Assembly: GCA_025175895.1 (NCBI GenBank)
Contig: CM046006.1
Coordinates: 66,732,288-66,796,287 of the forward strand
Length of the DNA stretch: 64,000 bases
From: Wurfbainia villosa
Taxonomy: Eukaryota; Streptophyta; Magnoliopsida; Zingiberales; Zingiberaceae
Reading direction: 5' to 3'
Under the pieces are notes generated by a model, which worked only from the letters and a program-made list of their open reading frames with translations, ran no database searches and was not told the origin of the DNA. Shown here one piece after another: positions 11,467 to 20,977 of the stretch. How positions within the stretch are numbered: the stretch's first letter is position 1; each line of letters opens with the position of its first letter. Position numbers and translations under genes: made by a program.

Positions 11467-14400
11467 CTATTCTACTACGCACATGCCCAATTTTCGTCTT
11501 AATAGACTAAATTCGGCTTTGGGTAGGGGTTTAGTAAATAGGTCTGCCAAGTTAGACTTCGATTCGACGTATTCGAGTTGTATGGCTCCGTTGGCCACAT
11601 GTTCTCGAATGAAATGGTGTTTGACCTCTATATGTTTGGTCCTAGAGTGACATATCGGATTCTTAGTAAGGTTAATTGAACTAATGTTATCTACGTGAAG
11701 GTTAGTATTTGTAAAGTCTAACTTAAAGTCGCGGAGAGTGTGCTTCATCCAAAGAAGCTGAGTGACACACTCACCCATCGCTATGTATTCGGCTTCGGTG
11801 GTAGATAAGGCAACACAGTGTTGCTTCCTACTGCACCAACTCACTAGACTCGAGTCGAGAAGTTGACAACAACCACTCGTACTCTTTCTATCGAGTTTAC
11901 TATCGGCATAGTTCGAATCGGAGTAGCCGGTTAGTTTGAACTCGGTAGATCTAGGGTACCAAATACCGACATTAAGTGTATCCTTTAGATATCTAAGGAT
12001 ACGCTTGACTAGAGTTAGGTGAGACTCCTTGGCACAGGTTTGGAACCTTGCGCACATACTTACTGCAAATAAGATATCAGGTCGGCTTGCAGTTAAGTAA
12101 AGGAGACTCCCTATTATGCTCCTATAGTATTTTAAATCAATTGAATTTCCGATTACATCTTCTTCTATATTTACATTCGTTGCCATTGGGGTATTAATAA
12201 TTTTAGCGTCTTGCATTCCAAAGCGTTTAATTAATTCCCTAGTATATTTGCGTTGATGTAGGTATATTCCATCTTTAGTTTGTTTAATTTGTAGACCTAA
12301 GAAGAAACTCAACTCTCCTACTAAATTCATTTCAAATTCACTTTCCATAAGTGAAATGAACTCATTCAGTAGGATCGAGTTGGTGGTTCCGAAAATAATA
12401 TCATCTACGTAGATTTGGGCTATGAACATGTCTTTACCTAAGGTTTTTACGAAAAGAGTTGGGTCAATTACACCTTGGTTAAAATCTTTGGACTTAAGAT
12501 AAATCGAAAGTCTCTCATACTAAACTCGAGGAGCTTGTTTAAGTCCATAGAGAGCTTTCTTTAACCTAAGGACATGGTCGGGTTTGTCTAAACTTTCGAA
12601 ATCGGGGGGGGGGGGGGTTGACTGACATAAACCTCTTCTTTAATGTATCCATTTAAGAATGCTGATTTCACATCGATTTGAAACAACTTGAATCCTTGAT
12701 GTGCAACATACGCTAATAGCATTCGAATGGACTCTAATCTAGCTACTGGGGCATAAGTCTCGTCGTAATCTAAACCTTCGACTTGACTAAACCCTTTAGC
12801 GACTAGTCTAGCTTTATTTCTAACTACTTCGCCTTTGTCATCAAGTTTATTTCTAAACACCCACCTTGTTCCAACAATTGTTTTATCTTTAGGTGGTGGT
12901 ACTAATTCCCATACTTCGTTCCTAGTGAATTGAGCCAGCTCTTCTTGCATTGCAATAATCCAATCGGGATCAAGAAGAGCTTGATCAATAGTTTTGGGTT
13001 CAATTTTAGAAATCAAGGAGATTTGAATAAGGTTTCTGTATGAGGCTCTAGTTCGAACTCCTAGACTTGGATCACCTATCACTTGGTCGATAGGATGATT
13101 CGTTTGAGTCCTAGTTGGATTTGGGTTTGAGTCTACAACTTGATCAATAGGATGACTCGTTTGAGTTATAGTTTGGTTAGAGTAATCTATCACTTGGTCG
13201 ATAGAGTGACTTGGTTGACTTAGGTTAGGATTAACACTAGACCTGATCTTCGGATCAGAGTTAGGTCTAGTATGAATCAGCTCGCTAATTGGGGTTGCCG
13301 GGGGTTTTGTAGGTTTGTGTCCTTCATCAAATACTACATTGATAGTCTCCTCGACTCTAAGGGTATCATGGTTATATACTCTATAAGCTCTACTTGTAGT
13401 CGAGTATCCTAGAAAGATTCCAGTCGTGGTTTTGGATGTAAATTTCCCTAGGTAATCCTTAGTGTTTAGGATATGTACCTTACACCCAAATAACCTAAAG
13501 TACTTGATGTTAGGTATTTTATCGTGATAAATCTCGTATGAGGTCTTAAGGTGCCTCTTTACCATAAGGATCATATTTTGGACATAGCATGCCGTACTCA
13601 CGGCTTCTGCCCAAAACATATCGGGTAGGTTATACTCGTTTAACATTGTCCTAGCGGCTTCTTGTAGGGTTCTATTTTTGCATTCTACTAGGCCATTTTG
13701 TTGTGGAGTTCTAGGGAAAGAGAACTCATGGTGGTATCCATTTAGGTTCTGAGTGCACTCAGAAACCTATGGTTCTCGAATTCACCACCATGATCAGTCC
13801 TAAGTCTTTTGATTTTAATGCTTTGTTGATTTTCTATTAGTTTAAATAGGTTGATTAATTGATCTAGGGTATCACTTTTGTGTTTGATGAACCTAACCCA
13901 AGTAAATCTAGAATAGTCATCAATTATGACTAAGCAGAATTTACTTCCATTAAGTGACTTAGCTCCGTGTAAATCAAATAGATCCATGTGTAGGAGCTCA
14001 AGCACACTTTTGGTTCGTTCTTGATTAGTTAGTTGATGTTGTGTCCTAGATTGTTTACCTTGTTGACAAGCATTACATATTTTATTATCCAAGTTATTGA
14101 GGTTAGGCAAACCTCTGACTAAGTCACTCCGACTCATCTTGTGGATGAGTCTTGGGTGTGAGTGACCGAGTCATCGGTGCCACAACCATGATTCCTCTTG
14201 CCGTGTCATAAGACACTTAGTTGAGGAGTTAGTTAAGTTAATAGTGTAAATATTGTTATTTCTAGTTCCCTTAAGAATTGTTTTAGAAGTTTCATTTGTA
14301 TTAATTACGCATTCATTTTCTAGAAATATGACCTTATAGTTATTATCACACAATTGGCTTACACTAAGTAAATTATATTGAAAATTTTCTACTAATAAAA

Positions 14401-14563
14401 CATTTTGAATAACAAAATTTGAGTTGAGCTCAATATCACTTGATCCGATGATTTTGAGCTTGTCGTTATTTTCGAAGGCAACCGATCCTCGTCGTTTGAA
14501 TCGAAGCTTCGAAAACTTGAGTTGATCCCCGGTCATGTGTCGGGAGCAACCACTGTCCAACAT
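11467..14563 (-). pseudogene. pol: D1 pol: protease, integrase, RT, RNase H remnants
   Basis: Copia polyprotein in sense order. Protease with active-site DSG (LDSGCSRHMTGD) starts at 14563. The integrase zinc region has H..H..CNAC, then the core HMDLFD and RTDHGGEF (14137..13742). RT has LDYDETYAPVARLESIR and FQIDVKSAFLNGYIKEE (13646..12588), then YVDDIIFGT (12429 onward). RNase H has STTEAEY and ends FTKPLP..CVVE at 11467. Breaks: a frameshift between 14171 and 14137, loss of frame near 13742 in the integrase, an expanded C run in RT (12604..12617, 14 G on the plus strand against 6 or 7 in D2/D3), and a stop before YVDD. It cannot make an intact enzyme. Confidence 0.9.
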
Positions 14564-15148
14564 CCATTGATCCTACACGCAAGGTAGTTGGATCGGATAT
14601 TGGATTTATTAAAGATTGGTTGAAGATTATTAACCTAAATCATCTCACCCATGTCTACATGATCAAACATGTTAACCCTATATGTTCTTGTGAGATGACT
14701 TCCAATTTTACTTGATTTAAATTTAATGACTTAAACACTTGTCAACCTTGCGTTAGATTCGAATTTGACCTTAGGCTCATCAAGTCACCTTTTCAAGATC
14801 ATGGCTTCCAGGTCGTGGCGAGGCACAGAGGCCTTCTTTGATCGGAACAACGACCACTTCCTTAGACAAAGCCATTTTCAAGAAAATAGAGACTTGACTT
14901 ACCTAAAACCACTTCCTGGTCTAACTAGTCTAGGATACGGCAAGGTAGCTTCAGCTAGTTCCGCTCAGTCAAGTGCACCGAACTAGATACGCCTTATCTA
15001 GCCCGAATACATAAGACTCCGCTTTCCTAGCGTACTATCATCTCGCCGCATCCTGGTACTATGTTATCAAGTATTGACTAGTTATAGTCCTATCTAACCA
15101 TTCTAAAAAGGAAAAATCAAACTAAATAAAAACCTAAGCATGCAATTT
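14564..15148 (-). other. D1 gag-pol spacer
   Basis: About 585 bases between the gag stop and DSG protease with no open frame joining them. It contains the inverted repeat CATCTCAC..GTGAGATG (14641..14697) and a conserved block (about 14800..14885, plus strand GGCTTCCAGGTCGTGGCGAG) that also occurs in D2, D3 and, twice, in B. It lacks the 57-bp array seen in D2 and D3. A splice-acceptor-like GCGTGTAG lies directly before the DQWMLDSG codons. Confidence 0.7.
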
Positions 15149-16786
15149 CTAAGTTAAAACACAAACAAGTTTCGTACTAGCTCCCCCTGGACCATTGAAT
15201 CGATTCGGTCTCTCCACATAGTGGATTTGGTCCTTGGGAACTTAGTACTGGTTTGATCCTAAGTTTGAAATCAAGGTGGTCTTAGGGACCCATGCTTGGA
15301 CATGTTTTTTATGTCGACTTACAATCGACATATACGACTTGTTGGTCATATTTGAGCTAAACCCTAGTCCGGCCTTGTTGTACACGACCCTTTGCAATCC
15401 AAGTAGGAGGTCAAGTCCTTTGGATCCCAAAGTAAACCTTTTCAACGTGTTCCTAAGATCTTCGACTTGACTCTTCAAGAGTGAGTTCTCAACTTCGAGT
15501 TTTTCAACCCGAGTTGAGTCCTCCTCTTGAACTCGACTAGTCGAAGAGGTCAGGGAGACCTCGTGTTTGAGGAGTTTAACTTCCTCAACCAGGGTCTCGA
15601 CCTTGGACTCGGACTTAGCTAATTTTTTAGTTAAAAACTTAATTGCACTATAAAGTGTACTAATGAGGGATCAACTTACCTTGAGTGTATCTTTTGAACC
15701 GGATGCGTATCCGTGGCTTGTCTTGAATAGTGCTTCACAGTTCAACTCGTCTTCGCTTTCCGATTCAAGTTTCGATTCCGACTCCATCTCCGATTCCACC
15801 GGTTTGGCCATGAGAACATGATCATTATCTTCTTCCTCATATGCTTCTTCCCAAGTAGCGTTGAGTTCCTTTTTGTGTTTTGGTGCTTTGCTCTTGAGTT
15901 TTGGGCATTCAGACTTGATATGTCCAAACCTGTTGCATTCATAGCATCTAATATTTGAACTTTTAGTCTTACCTTCGTTGGGTCGAGTGATGGTTCATTT
16001 TTTATCCTTGACTATCCTCCGAACTAGGTTGACTAGTTCGGCCTCCATTTCCGAGTCGACCTCCGAATCGAACTCATCCTCTTCTTCCTTCGGAGGTGCC
16101 TTGCTTGCGGTTTTCTTCCTTGAACCTGCAAAAAGTACTATACCCTTCTTGGGTTCCGAGTTAGACTGCTCATGAAGTTCAAAATTGAAAAATAATTCAT
16201 CTAACCTAAGTTTCAAAAGATCCTTGGAGACCTTGTAGGCATCGACCATATTTTCCCACAAGGTAGTCCTCGGAAAGGAGTTAAGAACATACCTTATAAG
16301 GTCGTGATTTTCGACCTTTTGCCCTATTGCGTGTAGATTGTTGACTATGTCTTGAACGCGGGTGTGAAGTTGTGTCGCGGACTCATGTTTCTGTATTTTT
16401 AGATTATATAGTTTATTAAATAAAAGATCTCGCTTACATACCTTGGGTTCATCGGTCCCTTCGTGTAGCTCCACTAGCGTTGTCCAAAGGTCCTTTGCGC
16501 TGATGAAGGGGCCGACGCGATTTAGTTCCTCCTTGGACAAACCGCATTGGAGAATTTGAGTTGCCTTGGCATCGGCTTCAACTTGTCATTTTGTCGCAAT
16601 GGTCCATTGGTCATAACCGAAGGATTCACCCACTTCGTTAGTTGGAAGTGTGAAACCCGTTTGGATTATGATCCACATCTCGATTTGGGTTTTGAGAAAG
16701 CATTCCATCCGACCCTTCCAATAATGGAAGTCATCTCCGTTGTAAAATGGAGGTTGGACGGTGCTAAAATCCTCGAGATGGGCCAT
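15149..16786 (-). pseudogene. gag: D1 gag with four in-frame stops
   Basis: 546 codons including the terminal TAG, with no net frameshift against D3 (547). The start MAHLEDFSTVQPPF at 16786 is shared by all D copies. Domains: UBN2-type capsid (KRDLLFNKLYNLK, RYVLNSFPRTTLW, FELHEQ), a zinc knuckle at 15905..15946, a coiled-coil tail (VEKLEVENSLLKSQVEDLRN) and the terminal W(V/I)PK motifs. Stops: TGA 16586..16588 and TGA 15995..15997 (both CGA in D2/D3), TGA 15671..15673, and TAA 15242..15244 at a Trp codon. It would not give a full-length protein. Confidence 0.88.
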
Positions 16787-16988
16787 TAAAACAAAAGAAA
16801 CAAGGAGATGAAGACCAAAAACCTAGAAACGACAAAAACACACGAAAATGTACCAAGACTCGTGTCTTGGATTAGTAGTGCGGGAGAAAAACTAACCAAA
16901 TGAAATAAATTTGGAATAAACAGAATTAAAAAGAAAAAAATCTGTAAAAATCTAGATCGGTGGTTTCACCAAATCTTAGCAACCCCCA

Positions 16989-17000
16989 GCTCTAATACCA
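16989..17000 (-). promoter_or_regulatory. Primer-binding site of D1
   Basis: TGGTATTAGAGC on the minus strand, two bases inside the 5' LTR; one transition away from TGGTATCAGAGC. Confidence 0.8.
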
Positions 17001-17002
17001 AT

Positions 17003-18087
17003 TATTGGATCAAAGCGGATCGCTAGAGGGGGGTGAATAGCGATAAAATCTTTTCTTTTTGTTCGTTCGTTAAAACTCGAGTAGATAATTAATTTGCAGC
17101 AGAAAGATAAGCAATAAATAAAAGGAGACAAATATTTTTACTTGGTTTATAGCCTTCGGCTACTACTCTAAGGCCCTAGCAGTCCTTGACCCGTACGGAG
17201 GGCAAAAACACTAAAGAACTCCTCCTCGTTAGAGGTAGGAGTTAATCGATACAAAAAAAAAGCTTGAGGTAGAGGAACACTCCTCCTCTCCTCGTTACGA
17301 TAAAAGCTCCGAGAAATTATAGTAATGAATTGAAATAAAAACTTAAACCGACATTACAAAATAAAGTAATTAAAACCTAGACGTCAGAGAAGAAGAACTT
17401 CGTTGTCGGAAAGTTGTAGCTTGGCGGAGGCTTTTGGAAGCTTAGAATTGATGAAGAAACCCTAGGATAGACCCTCCTTTTATAGCCTTTGAGCCCCTTT
17501 TCGATAGGAACCCTAGCTAATCACATTTGAGCACCACTCCCCTTGAAATGAGGTGATAAGCTTTGACTCCTCGGTCGATCATCACCATCAATGACCGATA
17601 GCCATCATCGGGCCGATCGATGGCAAGTGTCGCCGAATGTCGACCAATGATCACACTGGCAATGAGTCCTCCAAGCCGGGCATCGAATGATGCTCGAAAT
17701 GACAAGTTAGCTCAAATAAAAATAATTATTTCGACGCCGACCATCCGGATCTCGACCCAGACCATCGATGGGATGTCTTGGTCGGATCTACGCTAAGTCT
17801 ATCCTCGTAAAGAGGATACGACCTCACTTTACACTCGCACACACACGAGCTTACTCGATACTTATGCGGTCGCTTTGCTTCGGGCCTTCCACTGATTCCT
17901 TCTACCTCCCTCAAGTCACCGAGTGTCGCCTGACCACCGCGCTCTCCTCGTGTCACAGCCTTCACCCTCGGCTATAGCAATTTTTTGCACACTCGATTTA
18001 GTTCGTGAGATAACGACATGAGCTTAACTTTGTATCGTTTGCTATAATCAAAACTCAGGTTCGACTTAGGTGCCTACTGCACCAACA
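17003..18087 (-). repeat. Element D1 5' LTR
   Basis: 1085 bp. The terminal TG has become TA (TATTGGATC); the other end is CACCAACA. It matches 9439..10543 closely except in the CGATC-rich core at 17565..17700, where it is strongly scrambled relative to 10020..10140. Confidence 0.88.
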
Positions 18088-18092
18088 CTTAA

Positions 18093-18142
18093 ACCCTTTT
18101 CCACACACATCAAAACCATATCACGGGTTGATTGCACTGACA
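18093..18142 (-). repeat. Element F 5' LTR, outer end
   Basis: Resumes after the D1 TSD with ACCCTTTTCCACACACATC and ends ATTGCACTGACA. It matches the end of the 3' LTR at 5054..5103. Confidence 0.85.
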
Positions 18143-18762
18143 GTTGTTGCAGCTGGATACCCTAGCCAACAATCGACTGGTAGGGTTCATCGATCAACTG
18201 CCATTCAAATTCCAATTTCGATGAGAGTCAAACCTCATCCCCTTATCTTGGGGTGAGGTGGCCTTCTCGATAGAATCTCAAGTTCAACGTCCACTAGGTT
18301 GAAAGGCTATAAAATGAGGAGTGCTTCACACCACTTTTAATCATTCCAAGCCTTCGAAATGCTCCCAACGTCACGAGCTCAACCTCTATTTCCCTAGTTG
18401 TCGGTATCAGTTCATTTTGTCATAATCTTTAAACATTGTATTTCAATTCTTTATCGAGCTTTTATCATAATGAGGAGAGGGGGTTTGTCTCTCTACCTCA
18501 AGATTTTTGAAGTTTTGTAATTGTCGTCTCCTACCTCCAACGGGAGGAGAAGTTTTAGTGAATTTCCCTCCGTACATGATCTCGGACCGCTAGGGCCTTG
18601 GATTAGCAGCCGATAGGCTGTGAACCAAGTAAAACCAAGCCTTGTTCATTTACTTTCCACTGTGCATTTTACTCTTGCTTGTGTTTTAATCGTATCGACG
18701 AAAAGAATTCCCATGCGCTTTTCACCCTGCCCCCTCTCTAGCGCTCTTTTTACGGTCTAACA
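18143..18762 (+). repeat. Solo LTR C, second piece with TATA box
   Basis: The continuation of C after F. It carries TATAAAA at 18308..18314 and a U5-like end that reads as the reverse complement of the D LTR edge (for example CGGACCGCTAGGGCCTTGG). It ends GGTCTAACA, then the TSD AACCC and the last 111 bases of A2. Confidence 0.8.
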
Positions 18763-18883
18763 AACCCATTGTCAAACAATGGTAAACTCATTGTCAAACA
18801 TCAAAACACTAACATCAAACCACTACTCGAGTTAAACTTGAGTCTGGTCAATCGTGACCTAGGCTGATTGCACCAACAAGAAG

Positions 18884-19962
18884 AACGAACAATCAACATG
18901 AAGTCCAGTTGGGTTGAAGAGACCGGTCAGCTAACGAAAAGCCCTAGTGGGTCAGATTGGATGTCAAGAATGGTAAGTCCAACTGGGCAGTCGGTAGGTA
19001 AGCCTTTAGTGAATAGGTGAGGTCGAGTCCTCTGTAGGGGACAAGGTAGGCATCTATCCGATGGATAGTTCAGGTGAGACTAAGAAGTCAAGATCGAGCA
19101 ACATTACTACCACTATTACATTTCACATTGTGTATGTTGCTAATCTTATTTTGTAGGGCTCCAGTCGACTGAAAGGATTCCAATCGACTAAGGTCCAATC
19201 GACTAGATATGGTCTAGTCGATTGAAACACTTAGTTGCCAGTTTGAGCTGGCAATTGATTGCAGATCATCTTACTAAGATGGAAAGAACTCCAGTCAACT
19301 GGGGAGGTCCAATCGACTAGGATATGAAATTTTTCGAAGTAGAGCCAGGTGGCCTAGAGTCAACTAGACAAAGTCCAATCGATTGGGAAGGCAGAAGTAC
19401 CAAATCAACGAGCTGATTTGGAGTTGACTGGAGGGTGTTCTTGTCAACTGGAAAGTGCCAATATAAGAAATGGAGAGCTAGCTTCGAGTAGAACGATGCT
19501 AATACATCCAATTGCTATCGCTTCATTTGTCTTCTACAACAAGTCTCAACACACCGACACTACTCTTCGAGCTTCTTCGAGCAAAATTTTAAGTGTCGGT
19601 ATAAGCTTTAAATTCTTGTAATTTCCATTTCGCTTGTGTGCTTATATTTCTAAAGGAAAGGTAGCTTGTTATCTTACCCTTAACATTTATAAAAATCGAA
19701 TACCCTCCAAGTTTGAGAGTTTCAAATCAGAGGGTTTTTTAGTGGATTGTCCTTTGAGGTAGCTCTTAGAGAGTTACAAACCTTGGAGTAGCAACATGGC
19801 TCGGGTTGTGAACCAAGTAAAAATAATTGTCTTCAATTACTTTATTTTATTCCGCTACAAATACTCTTGTATTTCAAAACAAAAGATAAGTTTTAAAAAG
19901 TTAAAAAGAAAATTTTATAACTCCAAGATTCACCCCTCTCTCTGGGAAATCTCAATCCTACA
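18884..19962 (+). repeat. Element B 5' LTR, main piece
   Basis: Continues from 2067 and ends CTCAATCCTACA. About ten GTCGACT or decayed ATCGACT/GTCAACT boxes lie at 19160..19450, just upstream of a TATA-like AATATAAG at 19460. Many boxes differ from the 3' LTR by C-to-T or G-to-A changes at CpG. Confidence 0.85.
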
Positions 19963-19964
19963 AT

Positions 19965-19976
19965 TAGTGTCAGAGC
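19965..19976 (+). promoter_or_regulatory. Primer-binding site of element B
   Basis: TAGTGTCAGAGC, two bases after the 5' LTR; two transitions away from TGGTATCAGAGC. It fixes B in the plus orientation. Confidence 0.7.
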
Positions 19977-20128
19977 ACGGGGGCACTCTAATTTTGGTGA
20001 AACCACCAAAGAGAGCAAATAAAAAAAATTCCTTCAGTTTTATTATTTTTACATTAGTCTTAATTCTTGCAAAATTTTAATTCCTTAGGTTAAATCTATA
20101 ATTTTTTAAGTTTCTAGTGAATTTTTAA

Positions 20129-20977
20129 ATGTCACATTAAGAAGGGTTTAGTATCATCCGCCCTCCTCTCTTTAGCGGAGAGGACTTTAGTTACTGGAAG
20201 AGGCGGATGAAGTGCTTTATTAAAACCAATCTTGGTGTATGGTTTAGCATTAGGAAAGGCTTCATTTCTTCAGTCAATAACTCAGGAGAGTTGTTAAATC
20301 AGAAAAAATGGATTGCCAATATAAGGAAAAAGGCTCAAGTTGATTATAAGATATTAAACACCTTGCAATGCAAACTCACAAAAGAGGAACTAGATCGAGT
20401 CGGATCATTCAAAAATTCAAAAGAATTATGGAAAAAATTAATTGAAATGCATGAACATGCTAACTTGGGTCAAACCAAGAAAGGTAAAGTTTTGATGGCA
20501 AGAACGAACAAAAAGGGAAAGAAATTCAAATCGAAGAAAAGGAAAAGGAAAGAGGCATATAAGGCAACCTTGGACAAGTCATCATCGGAAGAGTCGGATG
20601 CGGAAATATCAAAGACATGCTTCGTAGCGCTCATGGTTGTTGACGAGTCCAAAGTTGAGTCAAGACATGAGTCTGAGTTCGAGTCTGAGTCTGATACAAG
20701 CCACGGATCCACATCCATTTTTGAAGGTTCAAATGAGGTAACATCTCCCTTAGAAGATAAACTATATAAATCCAAAAACCAAGTAGACTCACTCCTTAAG
20801 GAAGTCCGAGTACTTATGGAGCAAGCCAACTTGAAGATTTTGACTTGCCAAGTTGAGGATAGAGACTCAACTCAAGTTGCAAAGCTTGAGGAAGAGAACT
20901 CGATTCTAAAAAGGCAAGTAGGAGATCTCACCAGAATGTTGGAAAGGTTCACCTCGGCTCCAAGTATCTCAAGATGA
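20129..20977 (+). pseudogene. gag: gag of element B, internally deleted
   Basis: The start is recognised by similarity to the D gag: MSH, a TAA stop at 20138..20140, then EGFSIIRPPLFSGEDFSYW (D: MAHLEGFSTVRPPF). The frame is open from there to 20977. The first UBN2-like part is present (WKRRMKCF, LTKEELDRVGSF, LWKKLIEMHE). It then jumps directly to KTKKGKVLMARTNKKGKK, so about 85 residues of capsid are missing, and no zinc knuckle is seen. The acidic Ser-rich region and coiled coil (KLEEENSILKRQVGDL) remain. A decayed C-terminus (VYNKS, NRSYMSL, FWVPKSQVH) can be followed to about 21215 through several stops. It is a trans-dependent relic. Confidence 0.82.

Larger units (their letters stand above)
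9439..18087 (-). mobile_element. Element D1: full-structure Sirevirus (Ty1/copia), degenerate
   Basis: 8649 bp on the minus strand: 3' LTR 9439..10543, 3' UTR, pol (11467..14563), spacer, gag (15149..16786), PBS and 5' LTR 17003..18087. A perfect TSD, CTTAA, flanks it (9434..9438 and 18088..18092). It inserted into the 5' LTR of F and is the youngest layer of this nest. The Sirevirus assignment rests on several PPT copies before the 3' LTR, a long gag with one zinc knuckle, the copia domain order INT-RT-RH, and the TTCACCCCCCTCTAG-type LTR edge. It is disabled by stops and frameshifts. Confidence 0.9.
3929..18142 (-). mobile_element. Element F: gag-only LTR retrotransposon (TR-GAG type)
   Basis: Minus-strand element: 3' LTR 3929..5103, non-coding 3' region, one gag gene (6516..8243), PBS, and a 5' LTR cut in two by D1 (8308..9438 and 18093..18142). 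It has no pol. The flanks CTTGT (3924..3928) and GTTGT (18143..18147) are a TSD with one mismatch. It is the same family as T at 44829..50284, with the same LTR landmarks and gag. Elements with LTRs and gag but no pol are known as TR-GAG and are thought to be mobilised in trans. Confidence 0.88.
3513..18762 (+). mobile_element. Solo LTR C (plus strand), split by element F
   Basis: Begins TGTTGGTGCAGTAGACATC and ends GGTCTAACA at 18762. The pieces are 3513..3928 and 18143..18762, about 1.04 kb. A perfect 5-bp TSD, AACCC, flanks it (3508..3512 and 18763..18767). No internal region remains. The first 100 bases resemble the reverse complement of the D-family LTR end (AACCTGAGTTTTGATTAT), so C is a relative of the D Sireviruses. 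A TATA box lies at 18308..18314. Confidence 0.88.
2068..18878 (-). mobile_element. Solo LTR A2 (A family), split by element C
   Basis: Starts TGTAGGATC, followed by the LTR-edge signature CTAGAGGGGGTG, and ends GATTGCACCAACA at 18878. The sequence occupies 2068..3512 and 18768..18878, about 1.56 kb in total. No internal region follows, so it is a solo LTR, the usual product of recombination between two LTRs. The TSD is AGGAG/AGAAG, one mismatch. It contains a TA microsatellite, AGTCGACT palindromes (2560..2670) and the 27-bp minisatellite (3100..3475). Confidence 0.85.
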
